This document shows, one piece after another, positions 1 to 10,382 of a stretch of 64,000 nucleotides of DNA. The notes under the pieces were generated by a model that searched no databases, was not told the DNA's origin, and saw only the letters and a program-made list of their open reading frames with translations. How positions within the stretch are numbered: position 1 is the stretch's first letter; every line of letters starts with the position of its first letter. The position numbers were made by a program, and so were the translations under genes. This DNA comes from Agapanthus africanus (Eukaryota; Streptophyta; Magnoliopsida; Asparagales; Amaryllidaceae): NCBI GenBank assembly GCA_030015575.1, contig CM057337.1, positions 380,331,582-380,395,581 of the forward strand. The letters run 5' to 3'.

Positions 1-565
1 CCAAAAATCACATAAAACATATTGCATTAACCATCGAGTTAAATCAAAAAATATTAGACTCAGCCTTAAGGACTGTCGTGCTCAATAGGACAAAGGAATA
101 GTTGTAGGCATCGATCATTTATCTAAACTAGACTTTATGGTGCCTAGGCTAGATAGGTGGGGAAAGGTAACTTTAAAAGGCCCGTCTCACGGTGATTCGT
201 GAGCGGATCCCTCATTTCTCTACTTGTGATTATCTGGCCACAATTGGCGGTGAAGAGGCGATTTGAGGTCCTTACAATTTGCCTTTTGGAATAGTTAGGA
301 GCAGTCTAGATGACCTAGGTGACCCTAGATCTAGGCTTGATTGTGCATTTTGTGATTGATTGAACGTGTGTCTAAGCCTTTATTGAAAATCTTTTTGCAA
401 AAAGCTCCTTATATAAAAAAAAACACAAAAGAAATTTTTTATAAAAACTTATCACTTGTCGCTAAGAAATCCATTGCACCCCACTTGCACCAATTTCCTT
501 CCATTGACGTTTTCTTATCCCTACCTTCTGTTTTTCACCTTTTGACTACACTACCTCTTTAGTGT
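1..565 (+). other. Athila leader (5' untranslated region)
   Basis: No convincing coding sequence lies upstream of the gag start near 566. The stretch has the place of an Athila leader between primer site and gag. The short open frame at 356-562 has no recognisable domain and is probably chance. Confidence 0.6.
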
Positions 566-2707
566 ATGTCCGGTTGGACTAGGGACACTAGTTCCCGTTC
601 AGTCCGTGTCTCGTTAGTACCGACTGACGACGCTTTCGACTCCGAAGTCGAAATTCCTTCCACTTCTTTACCTTCACCTTCATATTCTTCGTCTTCTAAG
701 GAGATGTCGGGATTTGATCCTAACAACCCCTTACTCGCGGGACTGATTCCACCTCCACTAGGTGCGAATAGCCCACAACACCCACCTGTTGAAGCGCCCC
801 AACGAATCGCGCTCCAGGATCTTTTCTACCCTATCCGCACAGCTTTACCAACTTGTCTTTCACTTCCACCGGCTAATGGGGATAACTTTGAGATCAAACC
901 CCACTTCTTCAATATATTGCCCAAATTTCACGGGCTGGAATCCGAAGATGCCTACATCTTCATAAACAAATTCAAGAATGTTTGCGCAATGATGAAGACA
1001 ACACAACTTTCTGATGATGCTATAAGGTTACGTGTCATTCCATTCACCTTATGTGACCTAGCCGAGAAATGGTTATATAGCACAGCATCACACTCGATAA
1101 AAAATTGGGAAGAGTTTGTTAAAACTTTTCTAAAAAAGTTTTACCCACATCATAAGACCGCGAGAATTCGCAATGAGATTATTCAATTTTCCCAGCTTCC
1201 TTCCGAACCTTTTTGGAAGTGTTTTGAAAGATTTAAAGACCTACTTGTTCAATGCCCTCACCACGGTATCGAGAATTGGCAACTTTGCTAAACTTTATAC
1301 GAAGGATTGAACCCAGCAACTAAGCAGTTGTTGGAAACCATTTGTCAAGCTCACTTTCTTACAAAATCAAGCGAGGAAGCTTGGCAGTTTCTCGACGATC
1401 TTGCTGAACAAACTCTTCAGTGGGAAAGCACTAAGACTACCTCATCTACTTCATCAGGTCTGTCTAGGGCAGGCATACATCAACTCGACATGTCGATTGC
1501 AATGAAGGCCGAAATGGCCGCACTTACGAAAAAGATAGAAGCAATTGAGACCAAATTCTCATCGCCTTCTCCTGCCCCTGCTTTACCCCTACGCACTGTT
1601 TGCGCTTGTTGTTCAGATCCATCCCATCTTACTGAAGAGTGTCCTTACAATCTACCTGTTCAAGGATAAGATCAAGTTAATGCTGCCTTTCAGCGAAGAC
1701 AAAGAAATGATCCATACTCTTCGACTTATAATCCTGGTTGGTGGAGCCACCCAAATTTTTCTTGGAATCAAAATCAACAATTCCAAGACAATAACAACTT
1801 TGAAAGGCCTCCTTCTCCACAACAACAAGCACCTCAACAAACTCAATACCGGCAACCTTTCCAACCACAACCTTACCCAAACCAAATGAATAATTTTGTA
1901 CCCAACAACTCTTATCCTCAAAACAATTTGGTTCAACCAAATGATGATAAGGTTTTCTCGCTAGAACGAAGTCTAGATGCATTTTTAAAACAATTTACAC
2001 AATCTGCAGCAAGGTTGGAAACTTCCATTCAATCTTTGGTGCAAAACAGTGCTTCACATGATCAAAGTATCAAATCGATCGAGGCCCAAATTGCACAACG
2101 AAATGCTGCGTTGAGCGAGCGAGAAAAGGGAAAGCATCCATCTCAACCATTGCCAAATCCCGGTCACACACACAACGCACATGTTGCTTATGAACAACAA
2201 AATCATAATGTAAATGCTGTGACCGTGTTGAGATCTGGAAGAGTGTTGCACAATAATGTGGGTATTAGTGATGAAACCCCTGCCGATGCTTCTTCTTCAT
2301 CTTCATCTTCTTCGTTAGAGCCTATTCTTCATTCTTCACAAGGCTCTACTTCTTCTAATTCGAACGGACCCACATCTCACTTCACGAACACACCAACACT
2401 GAGACCCGTTCCAACTCCGAAATCTACACCACACACATTGGACTCAACAAATTTTCAAAATGTTCCATTTCCAAACAGGTTGAGATCCAATAAACCAACT
2501 CCACAAATGGAGTTGATTGTGGAGTTATTCAAACAGGTTAGCATAAACATACCTCTCTTGGATGCAATCCAACAAGTTCCTTCTTATGCGAAAATCTTAA
2601 AAGGCTTATGCACCATGAAGAGAAAGTCTCAGATACCCAAGAAAGTGCTCGTAGCTAGTGCCGTGATCAATGCTATTACCCAACCTCAACCTTTGCCCCA
2701 AAAATGA
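566..2707 (+). pseudogene. gag: Athila gag region (fossil)
   Basis: The N-terminal part holds the retrotransposon gag core, with motifs such as LPKFHGLESEDAYIFINKF and a tryptophan-containing helix region (AEKWLYS, NWEEFVKTFLKKFYP). A CCHC-like knuckle (CACCSDPSHLTEECP) follows near 1597-1641, then a Gln/Asn-rich and Ser-rich linker. The C-terminal part carries PSYAKILKGLC, a phrase typical of Athila gag-pol just before protease. Gag packages the element RNA into particles. The region is broken in a few places. The same C-terminal block recurs in Ath-b. Confidence 0.85.
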
Positions 2708-3553
2708 AAGGACCCTAGCTGTTCTACAATTTCAATAACAATTGGGGATAAGAACATCAATCGAGCACTTTTAGATCTTGGTTCCAGTGTTAACTTGCTT
2801 CCCTATTCCGTTTTTGAGCAATTAGGTGTGGGAGAGTTGAAACCCACTCATTGTACTCTCCAAATGGCTGATCGATCCATCACCCATTCTAGGGGTGAGT
2901 TAGAGGATGTGTTGATCAAAGTAGTGGACTTCAGATTCACCGTTGATTTCATTGTTATGGACACACAGCCTGTGGCTAACCCATGGAATCAAATTCCGAT
3001 GATCCTCGGTCGACCATATTTGGCCACTTCCAATGCTGTAATCAATTGTCGCAATGGTTCTATGGCTCTATCCTTCAGGAAGATGTCAAGTGAGTTCAAC
3101 AATCACAAGATAGGAAGTCTGCCCTCCGTGCCTAAATCTAGTATACGTGATGTTTGCTCGATCCACGAAATCACGCAGGAGGACTGTGAGCTTGAAAAAT
3201 GTCTGTTCGATCACAGCAGTTTTGACGCCACTAGTGCGTTCCTCCTTAAATCTGACACAGTTTGCACAACCGATAACGATTACGAGTGTTCCACTTATTC
3301 GGACGATTTTGAAGAATCACCACCCGAGTATGAGTCCTTTGAATTTTCGGATGAGTTAGTTGAACCATCCGACTCGGTTGCTTACAGTGATTTCGAACCA
3401 TTTATGGAATCTTTCGAGTTCGAGACAGTTTCACCAATTTTACCTTCAATTGTTCCACCTCCAAAACACAAACTCAAGCTGTTGCCGTTTCACTCTAAAT
3501 ACGCTTACTTGGGTGAGAATGAGACCCTTCCTGTTATCATCTCGGCATCTTAA
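2708..3553 (+). pseudogene. Athila aspartic protease and acidic linker (fossil)
   Basis: The protease active-site region reads ALLDLGSSVNLLPYSVF, an Athila-type variant of the D-[ST]-G triad. It is followed by the flap-side ADRSITHSRGELEDVLIKV and the second conserved loop ILGRPYLATSNAVINCRNG. Retroelement proteases act as dimers to cut Gag-Pol. Downstream comes an acidic Ser/Glu-rich linker (about 3180-3460) with no domain I recognise. The matching segment in Ath-b (about 23431-23800) is clearly homologous. Confidence 0.85.
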
Positions 3554-4027
3554 GCTCTTGAGCAAGAGAAAGCTCCATTAATGGTCTTACAAAACAACCG
3601 GCAAGCTTTTAGCTGGACTATGGCGGAAATCAAGGAGATTAGTTCCCTCATAATTGAACATCATATACATATGATGGATGATGCCAAGCCAGTAAAGGAT
3701 CCACAGAAATACCTCGAGGATTTTGTGGTTAATCGACCTCCACCTATAAAAGTTGAAACACCACCTTTTCTTCTAATAAATTACGAGAATGCCAATATTC
3801 CACTCATTTCTCGAGGATTTTGTGATTATTTACATTCTCGTTTTTATTTATCATCACCTCTTATCTCCTCACATTCATGCAAATCCTTTCCTTACCACCA
3901 CGTATCTCTTCACTTCTTCTTCTTGGCTCTTTATGACATGTTCCTCCACCGACCTATACGTTACACTGATAAATTCTTCAACTGGTTGGCGTTAACTTTT
4001 GGTCTTTGCAAAACTTGGCATTGACTT
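3554..4027 (+). pseudogene. Stub of the RT domain start (fossil)
   Basis: The motif RQAFSWTMAEIKEISSLI followed by HIHMMDDAKPVKDPQ matches the stretch that leads into RT in Athila elements, where the usual form is like GWTIADIKGISP...DDAKPxREPQRRLNP. The catalytic RT core, RNase H and integrase that should follow are absent. The rest to about 4027 has no family match I can name; Ath-b keeps a similar tail (24127-24384), so the pol loss predates the split of the two copies or is a feature of their subfamily. Confidence 0.65.
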
Positions 4028-4235
4028 GTAACATTGTTTAAGTCGAGTTTGGGGGGGTGTATAATTTGGCTTTCAAAAATAACATAAAAAATAATAATAA
4101 TAATAATTTAAAAATAAAAATAAAATTTTTTTTGGGTATTTTTTTAAATTTTAAGATTTTAAAATAAATTTCTTATTTGCAAATAAATCTCCATTTTTAG
4201 AGGGGTTTACTTACAAATACCATCACACTTCCCCC
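4028..4235. other. Polypurine-like tract and A/T-rich spacer
   Basis: A run of seven G (GTTTGGGGGGG) at 4047-4057 resembles the polypurine tract that primes plus-strand synthesis. It is followed by an A/T-rich, AAT-repeat-like stretch. No gene is seen. Similar tracts recur near 5456-5466 and 6848-6858. Confidence 0.5.
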
Positions 4236-4466
4236 TATATAAATAACCCAGACCTCTCTTTCTGATCCTAAACCCTAATTTCATCTTCTAAAAAACCCTA
4301 GCCGCCGCCGCTTCAATTTTTGTACCTCGATCTCGTCCTCCCGCCGCGGAAACGCCGCCCAGAGCCATTCCCGACCGCGCAAGCTCCGCGCCTACGTGTC
4401 TTCACCCCCTGATTTTTTTAAGGGAGGTTCGATCTCTCAAAACCCTTTCTGTTTTTAATTTTGTAG
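4236..4466 (+). promoter_or_regulatory. Host-like internal promoter and 5' UTR before the extra ORF
   Basis: A TATA box, TATATAAATA at 4236-4245, is followed about 25-35 bp later by a telobox AAACCCTAA (4270-4278). A second AAACCCTAG then runs into a CCG-repeat stretch (4292-4310). This is the layout of many plant housekeeping 5' UTRs and not of a retroelement interior. A pyrimidine-rich stretch ending TTTTGTAG (4459-4466) looks like a 3' splice acceptor just before the ATG at 4482. Athila elements are known to make their downstream ORF from a subgenomic or spliced RNA; an internal promoter is an alternative. Function is inferred. Confidence 0.5.
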
Positions 4467-4481
4467 ATCGTAGCTTACCTG

Positions 4482-5438
4482 ATGGCACACAATATGCAAC
4501 TTGAACGTGACTTTTCACAAATTTTTTCATATACGGTGTATGGAAGTTATTTTGCAAATGAGATAGCACGAAGGGGTTGGAACTTTTTGATATATAATCA
4601 CCCTAACGCTTATGCACTTCCGGAAGTAGTCACTCGTTTTTACGAGAGTATGGAAGATGGGTGTCTCACCTATTTCAGCTTTATAAAATTGCAGTGGGAT
4701 GATAGGGAAATTATCATCGATAGGGACATTATACATGAAGTCACATTAATCGCTCGGATACCCGCTCATGACCAACCATTACAATTTGAGGATTACATGC
4801 CCTTGATGGGCAATGATTGCTCGAGGGTGCCGCGGAAGAGGATCCAAGCGAGAACCCTTTTCGCCAATGTTTTAACTGTGTGCCGATGGGCACAAAACAA
4901 TATTTTTGGAAGCTCTCACAACACCACATTTTTTACACCCTCCCTGCATATTGTGCACACACTCATGACAAGAAACCCTCGTTTCGACATGTGCACGGTT
5001 CTACTGAACTCTATTGGTGCGGGCGGGAGAGCCACAAATTACCATTGTCCCATGCTTGTTACACAATTGTGTCGATATTTCCTCTCCGTGGAGGAGTTCG
5101 AATTTTACATGCTTGGAGGCATACCCGTCAGGCCTCTCATTGAGGGCATTTCTACGTCCTATACACGATTGACGGATGTGTGGTCAAGAACTGAACGGGC
5201 GGAGCACGTGCCCGCCCGTACACCTATCTTTAGCTCTACCGCGAGCGAAAGAGAACTCACTCCTTTAGAACATGCACATTTGATGCAGAGAGCTGTTAGG
5301 AGGATAGATGAGTTAAGGGGGATATCGAGGGAGCATGATCGGCGGTTGACTGAGGTGGAGCAGGGGACCCGAACCCGGCTGGCTAGGGAGGACTGTTCCC
5401 GTTCACGCTCAAGGGAGCAGCGTGGGGCCGAGCAGTGA
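4482..5438 (+). CDS. Extra ORF of the Athila element, putative plant transposon protein domain
   Basis: An open frame of 318 codons, the longest in the window. Residues about 10-230 resemble the 'putative plant transposon protein' domain (Pfam PF20167, recalled and not searched): an aromatic-rich start (SYFANEIARRGWNFLIYNH), a central FSFIKLQWDDREIIIDRDI, and a C-terminal FLSVEEFEFYMLGGIPVR. The tail (about 255-318) is charged, probably a short coiled coil (RRIDELRGISREHDRRLTEVE), and ends in an Arg/Ser-rich segment. I see no signal peptide or clear membrane span, so an envelope role is not supported. It sits where Athila elements carry their extra ORF. Its role is unknown. It is absent from Ath-b. 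Confidence 0.7.
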   Translation: MAHNMQLERDFSQIFSYTVYGSYFANEIARRGWNFLIYNHPNAYALPEVVTRFYESMEDGCLTYFSFIKLQWDDREIIIDRDIIHEVTLIARIPAHDQPLQFEDYMPLMGNDCSRVPRKRIQARTLFANVLTVCRWAQNNIFGSSHNTTFFTPSLHIVHTLMTRNPRFDMCTVLLNSIGAGGRATNYHCPMLVTQLCRYFLSVEEFEFYMLGGIPVRPLIEGISTSYTRLTDVWSRTERAEHVPARTPIFSSTASERELTPLEHAHLMQRAVRRIDELRGISREHDRRLTEVEQGTRTRLAREDCSRSRSREQRGAEQ

Positions 5439-6861
5439 GGGCACTGCTTGTGATAAGTTTGGGGGAGTTGGTGGTTGTAAATAGTTATCTTTTGTATTGC
5501 ATAATTTTTGTATATATTTTTCTTTTTCTTTTGCATGTTTAAATTCTGCACTGCATCTATATAAAAAATCAAAAAAATTGAAAAAATGAAAATTAAAAAT
5601 AGAAAAATATAAAAATCAAACAAAAACTGAAATATTTGAAAAATTATAAAAATTGAAAAATTAAATTTTGGCCATAATTGACTTGAATTTGACAAGAAGG
5701 TTAACTAGTTAGGAACAACTAGATCTTAGACTTAGTAAATTAAAAACCCTAAAAATAACCTTTCTTAAAATTTAACGGTAGAAAATATATGTCTTTGTAG
5801 TTTACTTAGAAATGGGAAAATTTTAAGTTCACTTCTTAGGCTAAGTCAAAATAAAGGAAGAGTATTGAAAATTCTATTAAAGTGTAAGTCTGAAAAAGAA
5901 TCCCTAAGCTTAAGTCTAAATTCTGAAAATATATACCCTACAATTTTCACAAACACGAACCTTGAAACTTGGAATAGTAGAAGAAAGCTTGAAATGCTCT
6001 TGTCTAAAGTCCTTAGTATGAAGGAAAATGAAATAAAAATACAAGTGTGAATAAAGAGAAAAAAAAATGAACACTGGTTTTTGTAATTACTTAAGGCTGC
6101 ATAAATAGAAAAAATATTTAGCGAGGGTGCTTTATCACCTAATGCCTTAGACCAACTGGTTTGGGAGTCACTACTAAAGCCTTAGGTGTTACAAGACTAG
6201 GAATTACGCTTTAATGTGCAAACACATTTTGTAATCGGCCGTTAGTACCTCAAGAAGTATTAACGGTCGCATGAAGGATTCGTGAACAATTTCATCTAAA
6301 AATTCACCAATTGAAAAGTACTTTGGATGATGGACAAGAGTATAATAGCTTGATTTGAATATCCAAGTGTAGGGGTGATATATACACACACGTAGAGGTA
6401 TATGATTGGGGTTCGGATGAGAGATAGGAATGAAAAATAGGACTTATATCTTTAGTAGAGATGATAAAAATTCCTAAGTTGAGATGGAACCTTAGAAGGA
6501 AAATTCAAAAGATGCTAAAAACTAAGTAAATTTACAGAACATATACAATCTTAAGTTAAATGATAAGGAAGCGTAAAAAATACGGGTTGATAATTTCTGA
6601 GTTAAAGATAATAGAATTCCTTGTTAGAAAACCGAATTGGAGAATAAAAGTCAATAGGCCGAATTGATAGGATTTTGTGGGAAGTATCCGCTGAAAACCT
6701 TCAGGAGACAACACTCCTCCTACTAGGGACACCTAGAGGTTTAACGGCTTGTTGAACGAGCTCAGTGCAATCGTATTTCCCTGCGAAAGGGAGGCTAGGT
6801 CTTTTTCGAGAATAAAACTAGTTTTGCTCGAGGACGAGCAAAAGATAAGTTTGGGGGTATT
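5439..6861 (+). other. Athila 3' untranslated region with polypurine tracts
   Basis: There is no coding sequence. G-rich tracts AGTTTGGGGGAG (5456-5467) and AAGTTTGGGGGTA (6847-6859) flank it, the second directly before the 3' LTR. Blocks around 6121-6190 and 6690-6790 are well conserved in Ath-b (about 25103-25170 and 25617-25720), so this is a conserved non-coding part of the family. Confidence 0.7.
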
Positions 6862-7275
6862 TGTTCATATCATAATTTTGCATTATTATATTCCCCATTC
6901 TTATTCATTTTACAAATAAACAGGTGTTTTTGATCCATGTCTACTACATAGTTGCAGGTTACAGGTTCTCGGAACAAAACAGTGAAAATGATGAAAAGGT
7001 GCTATAAAAGTGAGATTTCGACCAACAAATAGAGAATCTTTATCGTGCCTACAGTTTGAAGAACAAATGAAGATCAATGAACAAGTTCACAAAGTACAAA
7101 GGCAGCGCAAGATTCAAGACTTCAACACGAAACAAATGGTAAAAGTCCACAACATTCTGCACAGTGGAAATCTCGAAGAAACTAGAAGACATTCTGAAGA
7201 ACCAAAGGGATGAAAAGTCAAGTAAAAGCAACATGAAAATTACCAGGGAAACAGAAGCCAAAGTCCCTACCATAT

Positions 7276-7324
7276 GGCTGCGAATCTACGGCCAAACAGG
7301 GCTTTTGGCCGCGGTTCCGCGGCC
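7276..7324. repeat. Paired GC palindromes in the Ath-a LTR
   Basis: A perfect palindromic 18-mer GGCCGCGGTTCCGCGGCC lies at 7307-7324. A decayed partner, GGCTGCGAATCTACGGCC, lies at 7276-7293, centres 31 bp apart. The pair is about 120-165 bp upstream of the LTR TATA box. The same arrangement occurs at 14205-14253, 26206-26255, 48614-48662 and 59293-59341. Confidence 0.9.
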
Positions 7325-7442
7325 ATGATGAGCGTGTGTCGGTGCTAAAAAAGTCGGCGGTGGCGGTGCGTTGATTAGGCTTTTTAGGGTAATTTTGTAA
7401 ATGTAGATAGGGATCAAATGTAACCCTAGGGTTTCTATGACC

Positions 7443-7450
7443 TATAAATA
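7443..7450 (+). promoter_or_regulatory. TATA box of the Ath-a LTR
   Basis: TATAAATA is followed within 5 bp by AAACCCTAA, in the middle of the LTR where the U3 promoter is expected. Confidence 0.6.
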
Positions 7451-8438
7451 GAAACCCTAATGCTCTTTTTGGAGCATGCCACTTCTTTTGTCTCATTTTA
7501 ATTATCAAAATTCAGAATTCCAATTCCTTTAATGTTTGAAGAGAGCATCAAATAAAAGATAAAGTAAGTTTTTCCTTTCATTGCCCTAGTTAATTTCCTT
7601 TCTGTCCTAGTATAACTTTTATTTATCTGCCCTACATTAGATTTTACTGATCTGCCGTAGATTAGATAACTAGGTTATTAAAAACAATCAATTGAAAAAA
7701 TGAAATCTTTTAATTCCCTAATAAGTGAGTAGTTCCTCACTTGTTAGGGTTAGCAATAGGAAAGGTTTGAAAAATGAAAATCTCCCACCCCTTTCTTGCC
7801 CATCATACATTTTAATAGGGCTCTATGCATACATACACACACCGCTCACTATGGCACCCTATCCTACGAGGTAGCGGTGATACCATAGTTTAAAAGACCG
7901 GTTGTGTATGTTTTCCATGAAGGTTAGGGTAAGAATTGAGAAAGGACGGACAAGGACCTAGAGGAAGAAACATAGTATCTTCCCGATGGTACTAATCCAC
8001 TATATTATTTATTACCATAACACCTAAATAGATCTTAATTAGGGCATAGGAAGTGGTGAGGAAAATATTGAATTTCCGAACTTAACCTAATCCTAACCCT
8101 AGCAAGGTTTTAATCCTAGTCTAAATCAACCTTATTTTTTAGTGATAATCCAATCCACCACAATTAGAATTAACTTGTTAGAACAAATAGAAAATACACA
8201 AAATCCCTGTGGACCGACCCGTACTCAACGGCTAGCTACCAAGCGACGCCATTCTTGATTGCGGTAAATTCTTTGATTCATCTTTTGAAAGCGCGCGCAA
8301 CATATAAACAATCATGCAGCCGTCTACTAAAGTTTCCGACGAGCGTTCGATCAGGATGTCGGGAATCTTGTTGAATTTCCCGACTAGATATTGAAAAGTG
8401 TTTTCAAGATCGAGACTAAAATGGGGGGTTTATAATTG

Positions 8439-8492
8439 TTAGGCATGCGATGTCTAAGGAATTCATTTGGTTAGGCATGTGATGTTTAAGGA
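8439..8492 (+). repeat. Short direct repeat, two copies
   Basis: TTAGGCATGCGATGTCTAAGGA (8439-8460) is repeated with two substitutions at 8471-8492, a 32-bp period. Meaning unknown. Confidence 0.7.
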
Positions 8493-9350
8493 GTTTGCGG
8501 ATTCCAACTGTTGTAGTTTTACACTTTCTTTTCTGCGACCGCAAGTGTAATATGTGGTGTATCGCCGGTTTCGTTACTATACATCAACGACAATTGGGAT
8601 ACGCATATTTACTTACGTTGATGACATGTGATGTTATGTGTTGCCGTGATATGTTATATTGGATCGTCGTGATTGAATAGCCGAGGGTTTTATGTGAGAT
8701 GAGAGTTTTTCATTTTCATTCATGTAAAATTCATTATATGTAATATTCTTTTATTGGGGCACTTCTGGGTTGAGGATGTTGTCACCATTGTATATTATTT
8801 ATTTTTCTGCATTAGGATAGACCCAAGGTGGGGAGCACAAGTAACCGGGTTCTACGGTCTAGTGGGAGACCATCTCGAGGAGTCGAGGCCGAGTCTCCTA
8901 ACTCTAGAATTGGCAGGGTTACATGCCTTTCTCGTAGGGGTCTAGGGATATGGGTTTGGCTATCATCGCGACGTGGAATTCGTGTTTTATACAGGCTCGC
9001 ATTTAAACACGGACCTCCTAGTATATCCAATATTTCATATGTTTCTTCTGCTGCGATATTTGTGATGTGATCATTCGATATGTTGTGATGAATAAAGGAT
9101 ATAGTATATGTGATATATTATATAGACGTTGCTTATGTTTTACCCCCGCGCTAGCACAGCCCTGCTCTGCCGTTAGTTACCTAACCTAACGATGCACGAT
9201 GGGACATCGAGGCGAATGCAGATGGCATAAGCGTACGTTGTATTTATCTGTGATGTTTAGGTAAACTTAAATGATGGGACTTCATTAATGAGGTTAATGA
9301 AATAAAAGAAACCTAATGATGTTGCGGAATTGAATTTTCACAAACAGGTA

Positions 9351-9602
9351 GCTCTAGTTGTTGCTTTGCATAGCGGTGTTCCTTGTAGAACATCTAGTAC
9401 CTTATTCGATAAGGAAAGAGCCGAGATCCCTTCATCAGGAAGGACCTCTTTAGCAATAACTGGCAGATGCTACAACCCTCGGTTTTGTCTTTTGTTTGTT
9501 TTTCTAGTTGTTTCTTTGCATAGCGGTATTTATGAAATACCCTGCGCCTTATTCGATAAGGAAAGAGCCGAGATCCCTTCACCGGGAGTGACCTCTTTAG
9601 CG
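9351..9602 (+). repeat. Two-copy leader repeat of about 100 bp (Cop-a)
   Basis: The copies are 9351-9454 and 9502-9602. Both hold TTTGCATAGCGGT, then ATTCGATAAGGAAAGAGCCG, then ACCTCTTTAGC. The same two-copy arrangement is present in Cop-b, Cop-c and Cop-d. Confidence 0.85.
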
Positions 9603-9750
9603 GAACTAGTAAAGGTCTAAAAAACAATCCATTTTAAATCATTTGATTCTACAACGATATCAAGTTCATTACGCAAAAGGTTTTCTTAAAAACCTGTCGT
9701 AGCCCTCTGTTATTTCAGATAAGTAATAGTTAGTATTCGTGCTGCGTTTG

Positions 9751-9946
9751 TTGACCTTGTCACGGCGTAGTGTGCGGTAACTGATTAGTGCTTATCTGTA
9801 TAAGCATATGATGCGATTGGATTAGGGTAGTTGTGCGACCTTGTTGACCTTGTCAAGGGTCAAGCGGGTGGGTTTGATTTAATCGGGAAATGACGGGTTG
9901 AACTTGACTTGCGGTCTATGGTTTGTTGACCTTGTCAAGGTCATAG
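9751..9946 (+). repeat. Three spaced hairpin-like units in the leader
   Basis: TTGACCTTGTCACGG (9751), TTGACCTTGTCAAGGGTCA (9844) and TGACCTTGTCAAGGTCA (9927-9943, a perfect inverted repeat around one base) are spaced about 85-90 bp. Related units occur at the matching place in Cop-b, Cop-c and Cop-d. Confidence 0.75.
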
Positions 9947-10362
9947 ATCGCTCGGGGCAAAATATTATTGGGAATTTCAAGTGTTCAAATTTGCAATGAG
10001 ATTGCATACCTTCTATGAGATAGTTGGATCCCGATACCCACTGCGAGTAAGAGTTACTCCTGGGAGAGTTTTATACATTATAAATAGCCGATCAAGTAGG
10101 TGTCTAGAAAGGTGTCAACGGGGTTACGCCCCTGGGAAAACGAGCTTTATTTTAATTAGGTCCGTGCGAAAGCACGGGGAACCTTCCTCAATGTACCGGC
10201 ACTGGCCTGGCTGAAAGATTAGCGAACTTGTAGGGTGTAATTAATCCCGTCTGGTCTTTCCTTTTAGGGTTTGAAGGAAGATTTGACTAAAACAGTGGGA
10301 GCCATCCTGATTAGATATATTAATAACCAATCTAATCTTGCAAGAGCATACGCTGAGTGTTT

Positions 10363-10382
10363 TCTCTCTCTCTCTCTCTCTC
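10363..10382 (+). repeat. CT microsatellite before the gag start
   Basis: A (TC)n tract lies 12 bp upstream of the ATG at 10395. The matching (GA)n tract lies at the same place in Cop-b (36442-36460), Cop-c (46573-46582) and Cop-d (57252-57262), read on the minus strand. Confidence 0.9.

Larger units (their letters stand above)
1..8302 (+). mobile_element. Athila-type Ty3 LTR retrotransposon, copy Ath-a (5' LTR outside window)
   Basis: The order seen is leader, gag, protease, a short RT-start stub, an extra ORF, a long 3' untranslated stretch, a G-rich tract and a 3' LTR. The gag, the protease and the stub resemble the Athila lineage. RT, RNase H and integrase are absent, so the copy is non-autonomous. 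It is a fossil with a few breaks besides the large pol loss. The right edge is a TG...CA LTR; the left LTR would lie upstream of base 1, so LTR divergence and the target duplication cannot be read here. Ath-b is a relative with a different internal deletion. Confidence 0.85.
6862..8302 (+). mobile_element. 3' LTR of Ath-a
   Basis: The LTR begins TGTTCATATC after the G-rich tract and ends ...GCGCAACA. Near its end it has the block typical of Athila/Tat LTRs (CCCTGTGGACCGACCCGTAC). The candidate 5-bp target duplication on the right is TATAA (8303-8307). The same LTR occurs reversed as a solo copy at 13016-14734 and in Ath-b at 25807-27504. Confidence 0.8.

Noticed and set aside
4482-5438. Host gene captured by the Athila element
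   Set aside because: The protein resembles the plant transposon domain known from this class of element and sits where Athila elements carry an extra ORF; only its promoter looks host-like.
4482-5438. Envelope-like protein
   Set aside because: No signal peptide, no clear transmembrane span and no cleavage-type motif are visible.
7010-7508. Short open frames on both strands
   Set aside because: They lie in the Ath-a LTR; no domain and overlapping opposite frames.
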